From contig NZ_ANIE01000002.1 in the NCBI RefSeq assembly GCF_000708045.1, positions 124,001 to 188,000 on the forward strand: a stretch of 64,000 bases of DNA, given 5' to 3'. Shown here piece after piece: positions 55,339 through 64,000 of this stretch. The stretch comes from Marinobacter nitratireducens. Its GTDB lineage: Bacteria > Pseudomonadota > Gammaproteobacteria > Pseudomonadales > Oleiphilaceae. The notes beneath the pieces are model-generated. The model saw nothing but the letters and a program-made list of their open reading frames with translations. It had not been told where the DNA came from and did no database searches. The position numbers and the translations under genes were made by a program. Positions within the stretch are counted from its first letter, which is position 1. Each line of letters opens with the position of its first letter.

Positions 55339-57657
55339 ATGAGACGTTCTCTTCTAGGTGTAGCTGTTGGCCTCGCTGTTACCGCGACCGGTATGAAGCC
55401 AGCGCTTGCAGATGAATTCACGGTTGCGGATATCGAAGTAGAAGGCCTCCAACGGGTTTCGGCCGGGACTGTGTTCTCTGCTTTTCCGGTGAACATTGGT
55501 GAACAGGTTGATGGCACTGAATTGGGGGGAGCGATCAAGGCTCTGTTCCGAACCGGGCTGTTTACTGACATCAAGGCGAGCCGCGATGACGGCGTCCTGA
55601 TTCTAACGGTGTTGGAGCGCCCGTCGATCAGTGATATCGAAATCGAGGGTAACAAGAATATCGAGACCGAAATGCTCATGGATGCGCTGTCCGGGGCTGG
55701 TTTGCAGGAAGGTCAGGTATTTCGTCGCGCGACCCTTGAACGTCTCGAACTGGAGATCCTGCGCTCGTACATCGCTCAGGGCCGATACAACGCGCGGGTT
55801 AAGGCAACGGCTGAAGAGCTTCCCCGAAACCGGGTCTCCATCCGCCTGGATATCAATGAGGGAACGGTTGCTGCTATTCATCACATGAACATAGTCGGCA
55901 ACCAGGATTTCAGCGACGAAGAGTTGCTTGACCTGTTCGAGTTGCAGACAACCAGCTGGTGGAACTCCATCACGAGTGCTGATAAATATGCCCGCGAGCG
56001 TCTCAGCGGTGATCTTGAAACGCTGCGTTCATTTTACCTGGATCGCGGGTACCTCGATTTCAATGTCGACTCGAGCCAGGTCTCGATCTCGCCCGACAAG
56101 CAGCAGGTTTTCATCGCTATCGCCCTGGAAGAGGGGCCACAGTACACCATCTCAGAGATCAAGCTGCGTGGGGATCTGATTGTTGGCGAGGACGAGCTGC
56201 GCAAGCTTATTCCTGTCGAAGAAGGCGACGTTTTCTCCCGGGCGAAAATGACGGCAATTTCCGAAGCGCTGGCATTCCGGCTCGGCCGTGAGGGCTATGC
56301 ATTCGCAAACGTCAATGCCGTGCCCGAGCCGGGTGAGGACAATACCGCTGCGGTGACATTTTTCGTGGAACCGGGCAAGCGCGCCTACGTCCGGCGAATC
56401 AATTTTGATGGCAACGTATCAACCCGCGACGATGTTTTGCGTCAGGAAATGACGCAGATGGAAGGAGGGATTGCCTCTTCCGATCGTATTGAGTTCTCCA
56501 AGACCCGCCTGGAACGTCTTGGTTTCTTCAAGACCGTGAACGTCGATACGGTGCCTGTTCCGGGTACCGATGACCTGGTCGATGTAAACTATTCCGTCGA
56601 AGAGCAGCCGACGGGCAGTCTGTCAGCTTCTGTGGGCTTCTCCCAGGATTCCGGCGTGATCCTTGGCGCCAATGTATCCGAAAACAACTTCTTCGGTTCC
56701 GGTAAGCGGGTATCTTTCGGCGTCAATGTCAGTGACTCGGTGAAGAGTGCTAATGTCTCCTATCTCGATCCCTATTACACCGTCGATGGTGTAAGCCGCG
56801 GCTTCAGCTTGTTTGCCCGTGAGACTGACTATGAGGACGAGGATATATCCTCATACCTGCTGGATGAATACGGTGGCAGACTGACCTTCGGATACCCGAT
56901 TGACAATATAACGCGGCTGAATTTTGGGGCCGGGTACACCAAATCCAATATCAAGGCAGGTTCGTTCACGTCTCAGGAAGTGACCCAGTTTATCGAAGAC
57001 GAAGGCGACTCGTTTGATAACTACTTCCTGTTCGGCAGCTGGAAACGCAGTACCCTGAACCGTGGCGTGCTGCCGACCAACGGTTACAGCCACTCCCTGT
57101 CATTGGATGTGGCGGTCCCAGGAAGTGATCTGACCTTTTACAAGGTTTCCCACAAGACCGATTTCTATTACCCGATTACAGAGACCGGCAACTGGGTATT
57201 CCGGGCGCGTACCGACATCGGGTACGGGGATGGCTATGGTGATCGCACACAGATGCCATTCTATGAACACTTCTACGCCGGTGGTTATGGCTCTGTTCGC
57301 GGCTATGAGGCGAACTCCCTCGGCCTGAGAGCCACCAACAATGCCAATGACCTTTCCGATCCTGATCCGTTTGGTGGAAACCTGCTGACGGAGGGAAGCC
57401 TTGAGTTGATTTTCCCGACTCCGTTTGCCGGAGATTCTCGCTCAATGAGAACGGCCTTCTTCCTGGACGCGGGCCAGGTATTTGATCCTGAGCGCGGTTT
57501 TGATCCCGATCCGGGAGAGGTGCGGATGGCAGCAGGGGTTGGCTTCCAGTGGATTACAGCGGTTGGCCCGCTGGCATTCAGTCTCGCGAAGCCTTTGAAT
57601 GATAAACCTGGAGACGATACCCAGGTGTTCCAGTTCTCGCTCGGTCAGACCTTCTGA
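55339..57657 (+). CDS. bamA: outer membrane protein assembly factor BamA
   Basis: 772 residues with signal peptide cleaved after KPALA. Five POTRA domains (about 24-420) are followed by a 16-strand barrel with GSVRGYEANSLGLRA (the lid-loop VRGF/Y type motif) near 650 and a C-terminal Phe in SLGQTF, the beta-barrel signal. It is the core of the complex that inserts outer-membrane proteins. The start ATG 55339 has only a weak ribosome site (AGGCGA). Confidence 0.97.
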   Translation: MRRSLLGVAVGLAVTATGMKPALADEFTVADIEVEGLQRVSAGTVFSAFPVNIGEQVDGTELGGAIKALFRTGLFTDIKASRDDGVLILTVLERPSISDIEIEGNKNIETEMLMDALSGAGLQEGQVFRRATLERLELEILRSYIAQGRYNARVKATAEELPRNRVSIRLDINEGTVAAIHHMNIVGNQDFSDEELLDLFELQTTSWWNSITSADKYARERLSGDLETLRSFYLDRGYLDFNVDSSQVSISPDKQQVFIAIALEEGPQYTISEIKLRGDLIVGEDELRKLIPVEEGDVFSRAKMTAISEALAFRLGREGYAFANVNAVPEPGEDNTAAVTFFVEPGKRAYVRRINFDGNVSTRDDVLRQEMTQMEGGIASSDRIEFSKTRLERLGFFKTVNVDTVPVPGTDDLVDVNYSVEEQPTGSLSASVGFSQDSGVILGANVSENNFFGSGKRVSFGVNVSDSVKSANVSYLDPYYTVDGVSRGFSLFARETDYEDEDISSYLLDEYGGRLTFGYPIDNITRLNFGAGYTKSNIKAGSFTSQEVTQFIEDEGDSFDNYFLFGSWKRSTLNRGVLPTNGYSHSLSLDVAVPGSDLTFYKVSHKTDFYYPITETGNWVFRARTDIGYGDGYGDRTQMPFYEHFYAGGYGSVRGYEANSLGLRATNNANDLSDPDPFGGNLLTEGSLELIFPTPFAGDSRSMRTAFFLDAGQVFDPERGFDPDPGEVRMAAGVGFQWITAVGPLAFSLAKPLNDKPGDDTQVFQFSLGQTF

Positions 57658-57702
57658 TAAGTGATTATAAAAAAAGAACGAATGAAACAAAGGAGAATCG
57701 TG

Positions 57703-58200
57703 ATGTCCCGTTTTTCAGTAGTTGTTGCAGCTGTGTTGATGGCCTTCGCCATCCCGGCCGCTGCGGAAACCCGAATCGGTGTGGTTGATCTGCGTCAGGC
57801 GCTGTTTTCATCCGAAGATGCCAAAAGCTTTAGTGAGACCTTGAAAAAAGATTTCGCGGGCGACGAGGCCAAAGTTCGGGAAGTTCAGGAAGAGGCCCGC
57901 ACACTCAAGGAGCGTCTGGAAAAAGATGGCGCCATGATGAACGAGAGTGAGCGCAAGAAGCTGGCCGGGGAGTTCCAGGAAAAGGTGAAGGAATTCAATT
58001 TCCTCAAGCAGCGCCTTGATTCCACTGTGGCCCAGCGCAAACAGCAGTTCCTGGAAAGCGCGCGACCTGACGTGGATGCGGCAGTAAAGGAACTTCTGGA
58101 TGAGAACGATCTGGACCTGATCCTGCCGAGCGAAGCGGTTGTTTACGTAAAGCCTGAAATGAACCTGACATCACAGCTGCTGGAAAAACTGAATCGATAA
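57703..58200 (+). CDS. skp: OmpH/Skp family periplasmic chaperone
   Basis: 165 residues from ATG 57703, with AGGAG eight bases before; upstream in-frame codons are not family-like. A signal peptide ends at PAAA, followed by TRIGVVDLRQALFSSEDAKS and two long helices that form the tentacle-like coiled coil. It keeps outer-membrane proteins soluble on the way to BamA, encoded next to it. Confidence 0.94.
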   Translation: MSRFSVVVAAVLMAFAIPAAAETRIGVVDLRQALFSSEDAKSFSETLKKDFAGDEAKVREVQEEARTLKERLEKDGAMMNESERKKLAGEFQEKVKEFNFLKQRLDSTVAQRKQQFLESARPDVDAAVKELLDENDLDLILPSEAVVYVKPEMNLTSQLLEKLNR

Positions 58201-58246
58201 TTGCGTGGGGGTGCCCCGTCCCCGGAACGCTGAGCAGGAGAGCGTC

Positions 58247-59272
58247 ATGACAAACAGGTCCTACCGGCTTGCCGACATTGCCGAGGCATTGGGCGCCGAA
58301 CTCCGGGGCGATCCCGAACTTCAGGTCACCGGGCTGGCTACCTTGCAGGCAGCTGGTCCGGATCAGATCAGTTTTCTGGCCAATCCATCCTACGCCAAGT
58401 ACCTGAACGATACCCGAGCGGCGGCGGTGATTGTATCGCCTGCCGCTGCCGAGGATGCTCCTACCAATGTCCTGTTAATGGATAATCCGTACATGGGCTA
58501 TGCTCGTCTGAGTCATTGGTTCAGCCCGGAGCCTGTGGCAAGGCCCGGCCTGCACCCGAGTTCGGTTGTAGATAGCAGTGCAACCATCGCGGATACCGCC
58601 TGCATTGGCCCGAATGTGGTCGTTGAAGCTGGTGCGAGGGTTGGCGAGCGGGTCGTTGTAGGGGCTGGTACCGTTGTGGGTGCAAGAGCCGAGATCGGAG
58701 ACGACACGGTTATACGCCCGAGGGTAACGCTGGCCCACGATGTGGTGGTTGGTCAGCGCTGTCACTTGTTGAGCGGAGCGGTAATCGGGTCTGACGGGTT
58801 TGGTTTCGCCAATGAGAAGGGTGTCTGGCACCGAATCGCACAGTTGGGACGAGTGGTTCTCGGTGATGATGTCGAGGTGGGCGCTAACACGACCATCGAT
58901 CGTGGCGCTCTCGACGATACTGTGATTGGTAACGGCGTGAAGCTGGATAACCTGATTCAGATTGCTCACAACGTGCAGATTGGCGATCACAGTGCCATGG
59001 CTGCCATGGTTGGTATTGCCGGCAGCACCCGTATTGGTCGTCACTGTGTTTTTGGTGGGGCATCCGGCGTTGCCGGCCATCTTGAAATAGCGGATCAAGT
59101 GCACTTGACCGGCATGACGCTGGTTACCGGTGATATTCGTGAGCCTGGGGTATACTCCTCCGGCACCAGCGCGGATACCAACCGGCAATGGCGCAAGAAT
59201 GCCGTGCGATTCCGCCAGCTGGACGTCCTCGCACGGCGTATCAAGGAACTGGAAAAGAAATTAGAGGGCTGA
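58247..59272 (+). CDS. lpxD: UDP-3-O-(3-hydroxyacyl)glucosamine N-acyltransferase
   Basis: 341 residues from ATG 58247 with AGGAG upstream. The N-terminal uridine-binding domain ([20 protein letters not shown]) is followed by a left-handed beta-helix of hexapeptide repeats with the catalytic His in [20 protein letters not shown] and a C-terminal helix. It performs the third step of lipid A synthesis. Confidence 0.97.
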   Translation: MTNRSYRLADIAEALGAELRGDPELQVTGLATLQAAGPDQISFLANPSYAKYLNDTRAAAVIVSPAAAEDAPTNVLLMDNPYMGYARLSHWFSPEPVARPGLHPSSVVDSSATIADTACIGPNVVVEAGARVGERVVVGAGTVVGARAEIGDDTVIRPRVTLAHDVVVGQRCHLLSGAVIGSDGFGFANEKGVWHRIAQLGRVVLGDDVEVGANTTIDRGALDDTVIGNGVKLDNLIQIAHNVQIGDHSAMAAMVGIAGSTRIGRHCVFGGASGVAGHLEIADQVHLTGMTLVTGDIREPGVYSSGTSADTNRQWRKNAVRFRQLDVLARRIKELEKKLEG

Positions 59273-59283
59273 GGCCAATCAAC

Positions 59284-59721
59284 ATGATGAAGATCGACGA
59301 AATTCTTGAGTACCTTCCCCACAGGTACCCGTTTTTGCTGGTGGACCGGGTGACCGAGGTTGAGAAGGGAACATCGATCAAAGGCTACAAGAACATCTCC
59401 TTCAACGAACCATTCTTTCAGGGCCATTTTCCGAACAATCCCATCATGCCTGGCGTATTGATTATCGAAGCCATGGCACAATTGGCAGGTATTCTTGGTT
59501 TTGTGACCGTGGAACGGAAACCTGCAGATGGCGTGGTACAATATCTGGCTGGGTCGAGCAAGGCGCGCTTCAAGCGTCCCGTGCTGCCAGGAGACCGCCT
59601 CGAGATGGAGGCAGAATTCATTTCCGCCAAGCGTGGTATCTGGAAATTCGACTGCCGTGCCCTGGTCGACGGGGAAGTCGTATGCGTGGCAGAAATCATG
59701 ACTGCTGAGAGAGAAGTTTAA
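59284..59721 (+). CDS. fabZ: 3-hydroxyacyl-ACP dehydratase FabZ
   Basis: 145 residues from ATG 59284 (a second ATG follows at once), with GAGG nine bases before. The hot-dog fold active site is [20 protein letters not shown], with catalytic His and Glu. It dehydrates 3-hydroxyacyl-ACP in fatty acid synthesis and shares the substrate pool with LpxA and LpxD, whose genes flank it. Confidence 0.97.
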   Translation: MMKIDEILEYLPHRYPFLLVDRVTEVEKGTSIKGYKNISFNEPFFQGHFPNNPIMPGVLIIEAMAQLAGILGFVTVERKPADGVVQYLAGSSKARFKRPVLPGDRLEMEAEFISAKRGIWKFDCRALVDGEVVCVAEIMTAEREV

Positions 59722-60512
59722 TGGCGAAAAATGACTGGTCGGGTGTTCATCCTCAAGCGATTGTAGACCCATCAGCCAAACTGGCGGACAACGTAACCGT
59801 TGGCCCCTGGAGCTATATTGGTCCCGGCGTGGAAATCGGCGAGGGCACCGAGATTCTGTCCCACGTTGTGGTCAAGGGACCGACGGTAATCGGCCGTAAC
59901 AACCGCATTTTTCAGTTCTCCAGTATCGGAGAAGAGTGTCAGGATAAAAAATACGCAGGCGAGCCCACGACGCTTGTCATCGGTGATGACAACGTTATCC
60001 GTGAGAACTGTACAGTCCATCGAGGCACGGTTCAGGACCGGGGTGAGACCCGGATCGGTAGTGGGAACCTGCTGATGGCCTACGTTCACGTCGCTCACGA
60101 TTGCATTGTTGGCGACAACACCATCCTTGCCAACTGCGCGACATTGGCCGGCCACGTTTCCGTAGGGGATTACGCTATTCTGGGTGGCGGTACCATGGTT
60201 CACCAGTTCTGCAACATCGGTCCGCACTGTATGGCGGCGGGTGGCAGTATTGTGCTGAAGGATATTCCGGCCTATGTGATGGCCAGCGGTCAGTCAGCTG
60301 AGCCACACGGGCTGAATGCGGAAGGTCTGAAGCGACGCGGATTCAGCAAGGAGGTCCTGCTGACCCTGCGCCGTGCCTACAAGACCATTTACCGTCAGGG
60401 CCTGACGACCGAGCAGGCGCTGGAAGAGCTCGAGAAATCCTATGCGGATGTCCCCGAGGTTCAGCCATTGATTGAATCTCTGCGCGGGGCTCACCGCGGC
60501 ATCATTCGCTGA
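59721..60512 (+). CDS. lpxA: UDP-N-acetylglucosamine O-acyltransferase
   Basis: 263 residues, with its ATG sharing a base with the fabZ stop (TAATG). Hexapeptide-repeat beta-helix with the catalytic His in YVHVAHDCIVGDNTILANCA, and a C-terminal helical domain (RAYKTIYRQGLTTEQALEEL). It carries out the first acyl transfer of lipid A synthesis. Confidence 0.97.
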   Translation: MAKNDWSGVHPQAIVDPSAKLADNVTVGPWSYIGPGVEIGEGTEILSHVVVKGPTVIGRNNRIFQFSSIGEECQDKKYAGEPTTLVIGDDNVIRENCTVHRGTVQDRGETRIGSGNLLMAYVHVAHDCIVGDNTILANCATLAGHVSVGDYAILGGGTMVHQFCNIGPHCMAAGGSIVLKDIPAYVMASGQSAEPHGLNAEGLKRRGFSKEVLLTLRRAYKTIYRQGLTTEQALEELEKSYADVPEVQPLIESLRGAHRGIIR

Positions 60513-60529
60513 CTCGCCGGAGTGCCCCG

Positions 60530-61711
60530 GTGACGGATTCCACCAACCTTCCTACCATCAGCGAAGAAAGACTCACCATAGCTATGATAGCGGGCGAGGC
60601 ATCGGGAGATATTCTGGGTGCCGGGCTCATTCGAGCTCTCCGTCGCCGGTACCCGAAAGCACGTTTCGTGGGTATCGGTGGTGATGAGATGGTCGCCGAG
60701 GGTTTTCATTCTCTGGTGCCCATGGAGCGCCTGTCTGTCATGGGGCTGGTTGAAGTGCTGGGTCGGATTCGTGAGCTCTTCAGAATACGGGCGAGGGTAC
60801 TCGACTATTTCTTTACCAATCGTCCCGATGTGGTTATTGGCATTGATTCCCCGGACTTTACCCTGGCTATTGAACGCCGCTGCCGTGAAGCCGGTATCCC
60901 GTCTGCGCACTACGTCAGTCCATCAGTCTGGGCCTGGCGCCAGAAACGCATTTTCAAGATCGCTAAATCTGTTGATCTGATGCTCACCTTGTTTCCGTTT
61001 GAGGCGCGGTTCTACGAAGAGCACAATGTGCCGGTTGCTTTTGTTGGCCATCCTCTCGCGGACCGGATACCCATGGTTCCTGAAACCGGCAAAGCCAGAG
61101 AACAGCTGGGTCTCGATCAGGATGCCCCGCTACTGGCCGTGTTGCCAGGCAGTCGGGGAGGCGAGGTTGAGCGCCTGGGCACGCTTTTTCTCGAGGCTTG
61201 TCGCTGGATACAGGAGAAACGCCCCGATATTCAGCTGGTGATTCCCTGCGTAAACCGGGACCGAGAAAGGCAGGTCAGAGCGCTTGTCGATGCTCTCGAC
61301 GTCAAGCTGCCGGTCACTATTGTACGTGGCCAGTCGCGCGAAGTGATGGCGGCCTCGGACGCTGTGTTGCTCGCTTCGGGAACAGCAACACTCGAGGCGA
61401 TGCTACTCAAGAAGCCGATGGTGGTTGGGTATCGGCTGAGTAATTTCAGTTACAAGCTGCTCTCTCGCCTGGTCAAAGTTCCACACGTGGCGCTCCCGAA
61501 CCTGCTTGCAAAAGACGCTCTGGTTCCAGAGTTACTGCAGGATGATGCGACGCCAGAGGCGCTCGGTCAGGCCGTGCTGGAGCGTATGGAGAATCAGGGT
61601 GAGCGGGAGCGGCTCAAGCAGGCATTTACGGAGCTTCATGCGAGTCTGAGGCAGAATGCCGACGAGCGGGCTGCAGAGGCTATTTCCCGGTTGCTTGGGA
61701 GGCATGGCTGA
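60530..61711 (+). CDS. lpxB: lipid-A-disaccharide synthase
   Basis: 393 residues from GTG 60530 with GGAG six to seven bases before. GT19 family signatures are [34 protein letters not shown] and [14 protein letters not shown], with a [19 protein letters not shown] site. It joins UDP-diacyl-glucosamine and lipid X. Its stop shares one base with the rnhB start. Confidence 0.97.
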   Translation: MTDSTNLPTISEERLTIAMIAGEASGDILGAGLIRALRRRYPKARFVGIGGDEMVAEGFHSLVPMERLSVMGLVEVLGRIRELFRIRARVLDYFFTNRPDVVIGIDSPDFTLAIERRCREAGIPSAHYVSPSVWAWRQKRIFKIAKSVDLMLTLFPFEARFYEEHNVPVAFVGHPLADRIPMVPETGKAREQLGLDQDAPLLAVLPGSRGGEVERLGTLFLEACRWIQEKRPDIQLVIPCVNRDRERQVRALVDALDVKLPVTIVRGQSREVMAASDAVLLASGTATLEAMLLKKPMVVGYRLSNFSYKLLSRLVKVPHVALPNLLAKDALVPELLQDDATPEALGQAVLERMENQGERERLKQAFTELHASLRQNADERAAEAISRLLGRHG

Positions 61712-62391
61712 TGGCGAAGATGGAGTTGCCACCGTTTGAGTGCCATTACAAGGGGCATTTGCTGGCCGGAGTGGACGAAGTCGGACGTGGTCCTCTGATC
61801 GGAGCGGTAGTGACGGCTGCCGTCATTCTCGACCCGGCCCATCCCATTGAAGGATTGGCCGATTCCAAGAAACTCACCGAGAAGAAGCGCCAGGCGCTCT
61901 ATGATGACATTGTCCAGAAGGCGGCTGCCTGGTGCATTGGGCGATGTGAGGCGGCGGAGATCGATCAGCTCAATATATACCAGGCGACCATGCTGGCCAT
62001 GCAGCGGGCGGTTGATGGTCTGTCGCTTACCCCGGAATATGTTCTGGTGGATGGTAACCGTTGCCCCAAGTGGCGCTGGCCGTCTGAACCTGTGGTAAAA
62101 GGGGATAGTCGGGTCGCGGAAATCAGCGCGGCTTCGATCCTCGCCAAGGTAACCCGGGATCGGGAGATGGAGCAGCTCGAGGACAAATACCCCGGATTTG
62201 GGCTCGCCAAACACAAGGGTTATCCGACACCCGTTCACCTGGAGGCGCTGAGAACCCTGGGAGCTACGCCTGAACATCGCCGCTCGTTCCGGCCGGTGCA
62301 GGAGGTTATAGAGACAACTGGCCTATATCAGGGCCCTGGAAGTCAGGTAGAAGGAGAAATGCACTTTCCGGCGGATCTGTTTGAAAATTAA
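61711..62391 (+). CDS. rnhB: ribonuclease HII
   Basis: 226 residues with the active-site motifs [29 protein letters not shown] and [20 protein letters not shown]. It removes RNA from RNA-DNA hybrids and single ribonucleotides from DNA. The usual next gene, dnaE, is absent; the operon ends here, and a tRNA promoter starts 3 bases after the stop. About 25 residues extend past the usual C-terminal region ([19 protein letters not shown]). Confidence 0.95.
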   Translation: MAKMELPPFECHYKGHLLAGVDEVGRGPLIGAVVTAAVILDPAHPIEGLADSKKLTEKKRQALYDDIVQKAAAWCIGRCEAAEIDQLNIYQATMLAMQRAVDGLSLTPEYVLVDGNRCPKWRWPSEPVVKGDSRVAEISAASILAKVTRDREMEQLEDKYPGFGLAKHKGYPTPVHLEALRTLGATPEHRRSFRPVQEVIETTGLYQGPGSQVEGEMHFPADLFEN

Positions 62392-62394
62392 CAA

Positions 62395-62423
62395 TTGACA
62401 GTGGCGGGTGGCGTCCGTATTAT
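62395..62423 (+). promoter_or_regulatory. strong sigma-70 promoter of the initiator tRNA
   Basis: TTGACA at 62395-62400, 17-base spacer, TATTAT at 62418-62423, then ACGCGCCACG as a GC-rich discriminator, typical of stable-RNA promoters under stringent control. Confidence 0.92.
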
Positions 62424-62468
62424 ACGCGCCACGTTGATCCGGGGCTTCCCGGTAAACAGCCAGTTTGA

Positions 62469-62545
<77 letters not shown>

Positions 62546-62553
62546 CATAAGAG

Positions 62554-62590
62554 AAAGGCAGGTCAGCTTATCGCTGACCTGCCTTTTTTC
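62554..62590 (+). terminator. rho-independent terminator of the tRNA gene
   Basis: Stem AAAGGCAGGTCAGC, loop of about five bases, GCTGACCTGCCTTTTTT with a T-run. Confidence 0.93.
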
Positions 62591-62671
62591 TTTTCATGGA
62601 CCTGGATCTTTTGATGCGCTCGGGCGGGTTTGCCACCCAGAGCTATTTTGAAGGGATTGATTCGGCGCAGG

Positions 62672-63115
62672 TCAGTCTTTCTTGATAGGGCCGGCCAGGT
62701 AGTCTTCATCAGATACCGGCTCCATCCAGGTCACCGGGCTACCATCCAGTGCTTCCTGCACAGCGACATGCTGCATAGCGGTGGTGTCGGTTGCGCCATG
62801 CCAGTGGCGGCGGCCGCAGTTGCAGTAGATCACATCACCGGGGCGGATTTCCGTGCGTGGACCACCCTCGCACTGAGTCCAGCCGACGCCGTCTGTGACC
62901 AGAAGAGTTTGTCCCAGCGGGTGGGTGTGCCAGTTGGTGCGGGCGCCTGGTTCAAAATTCACAACGGCGAGGCCCAGGCGAGAGGGCTCGGGCGCATTGA
63001 AAATTTTGTCGATTCGGACCGTCCCCGTGAACCATTCCGCAGGCCCAGCAATGGCGGGTGTGGAGCCCGCGCGTATGACCTGCATGTCGTCCGACCTATT
63101 GTCTGATTCGCTCAT
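62672..63115 (-). CDS. cupin-domain protein
   Basis: 147 residues from ATG 63115 with GGAG seven bases upstream. One cupin barrel is seen: [21 protein letters not shown] holds the His pair of motif 1 and [16 protein letters not shown] the His of motif 2, so a metal is likely bound. Proteins of this kind are often called carboxymuconolactone-decarboxylase-associated cupins or, in a few cases, hydroxynitrile lyases; the substrate is unknown here. The divergent AraC-type gene may control it; 217 bases separate the two starts. Confidence 0.82.
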   Translation of the reverse strand: MSESDNRSDDMQVIRAGSTPAIAGPAEWFTGTVRIDKIFNAPEPSRLGLAVVNFEPGARTNWHTHPLGQTLLVTDGVGWTQCEGGPRTEIRPGDVIYCNCGRRHWHGATDTTAMQHVAVQEALDGSPVTWMEPVSDEDYLAGPIKKD

Positions 63116-63332
63116 GACACTCTCCTGCGATCAATGTGTGGTCGTAATTATTAAAGCACCTGCAAGAATGGAGCATTATCTTGATACTGCTCCATTCTTG
63201 CCTGATTCTGTTTTTGGGCGTAAATGTGGGTGACACTATTCTCGTTTATGTTGTTGAATTGGAGTTCTTGCATAATGCGGATCAAGCGGGGCCTGATTTG
63301 TCGTCCCGACCATTCAGAAAGGGCAGGTGTCA

Positions 63333-64000
63333 ATGACTGTAAATCTTGCGTCTGGGCTGGCGGAGAAGCTCGATAGGCTGACTGTTGGCCATGAGCGTTT
63401 GGATACCGCTGTGACGGGTTTGAGCCTTCATCGTTGGGGGCATCCAACGGATCCGACCAGTTATCTTCTTCCTCCCAGTATTTGCCTGATTGGGCAAGGA
63501 GAAAAGCAGGTGGTGGTCGGTGAAGGCACGTTTGTTTTCGATGATTGCCACTTTCTGATTACGTCTGTGGATCTTCCTGTTGTAAGCAGGATCATAGAAG
63601 CCTCTGAGGAAAAACCTTACCTGGGGCTAACCATGGAGCTTGATCTGAGAGTTCTCTCTCAGCTCATCCTGGACTACCCTGCAGCGTTGGAACGATCGTC
63701 AAAGGATCCTCTTGGTATTGCCGTCAGTGCTCTTACGGAAGAATTGCTTGATGCGTTTAACCGGTTGCTTGATCTGATTGAAAGTCCGGATGACGTCCCG
63801 GCTTTGGCACCGCTGATCCAACAGGAAATAATCTACCGGTTGCTAACCGGTGAGCAGGGCCCTCGCCTGCGCCAAATCGCTGCTTCAGGCCAGCATGGAT
63901 ATCGAATTGTTCGGGCTATCGACTGGCTGAAATTGCATTTCAACGAATCGATGAAGGTTGAGATGCTTGCTGATAAGGCTGGCTTGAGCGTTTCGGCCTT
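63333..64000 (+). CDS. AraC-family transcriptional regulator, C-terminus cut by window end
   Basis: 222 codons from ATG 63333 are visible and the frame is open to the end. The N-terminal domain (SYLLPPSICLIGQGEKQVVVG, LTMELDLRVLSQLILDY, EIIYRLLTGEQGPRLRQIA) matches the AraC_N domain found in YqhC-like regulators. The first helix-turn-helix begins at MKVEMLADKAGLSVSA. YqhC-like proteins often control neighbouring oxidoreductases or cupins in answer to aldehydes; such a link with the divergent cupin gene is inferred. Confidence 0.87.
   Translation, partial: MTVNLASGLAEKLDRLTVGHERLDTAVTGLSLHRWGHPTDPTSYLLPPSICLIGQGEKQVVVGEGTFVFDDCHFLITSVDLPVVSRIIEASEEKPYLGLTMELDLRVLSQLILDYPAALERSSKDPLGIAVSALTEELLDAFNRLLDLIESPDDVPALAPLIQQEIIYRLLTGEQGPRLRQIAASGQHGYRIVRAIDWLKLHFNESMKVEMLADKAGLSVSA

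Overview
The window reads as chromosome of a marine, moderately halophilic gammaproteobacterium, most probably Marinobacter or a close relative. The grounds are the Pseudomonas-like order of the rpsB-to-rnhB operon, the dapC-glnD-map block, a VolA-type surface phospholipase, a glucosylglycerate (compatible solute) cluster and the protein sequences. The genus is inferred, not proven. Coding density is high and no gene-free stretch exceeds 300 bases.

Layout. 1-2.5 kb: minus-strand module of a RimK-like ligase (cut by the window edge), an inactive transglutaminase/7TM protein and a RimB-like protease. 2.6-5.8 kb: a small unknown gene, rmuC and a secreted TPR-like protein. 5.8-8.1 kb: divergent AraC regulator and CaiB-family CoA transferase. 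8.2-13.9 kb: two convergent surface lipoproteins, a penicillin-acylase-type Ntn hydrolase and a VolA-like lipase, sharing a terminator. 14-18.1 kb: enoyl-CoA hydratase, class I fumarase, SelO. 18.2-22.9 kb: glycerate kinase, phosphatase, GpgS and GH13 phosphorylase, together a closed synthesis and breakdown route for glucosylglycerate. 23-25 kb: two MDR-superfamily oxidoreductases.

25.2-36.2 kb is the most unusual part: an orphan type VI secretion island. It holds a VgrG, a 1116-residue VasX/BTH_I2691-like effector with a hydrophobic C-terminal part, and five complete small membrane proteins of two alternating families, called here A (A1, A2, A3) and B (B1, B2), in the order A1-B1-A2-B2-[scar]-A3. 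The scar joins the 5' end of a B gene to the 3' end of an effector gene, so at least one further effector copy stood here before. Four short repeats before the B genes or their remnants look like the 3' end of yet another lost gene. The array is best read as stacked effector-immunity modules whose older toxins were deleted while their immunity genes stayed.

36.2-40.3 kb: DUF1853 protein, glyoxalase-like protein, a ClpV/ClpB-like protein reduced to N-domain plus one AAA domain with a small partner, a membrane-anchored cold-shock-domain protein, and slyX. 40.4-47.5 kb (minus): map-glnD-dapC-yffB-dapD-dapE, most junctions overlapping. 47.7-62.4 kb (plus): rpsB-tsf-pyrH-frr-uppS-cdsA-dxr-rseP-bamA-skp-lpxD-fabZ-lpxA-lpxB-rnhB, covering translation factors, isoprenoid and phospholipid precursors, outer-membrane assembly and lipid A. 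62.4-64 kb: an initiator tRNA with a strong promoter and terminator, then a cupin gene divergent from an AraC regulator that runs off the end.

All calls come from reading the sequence; no database search or structure prediction was run.
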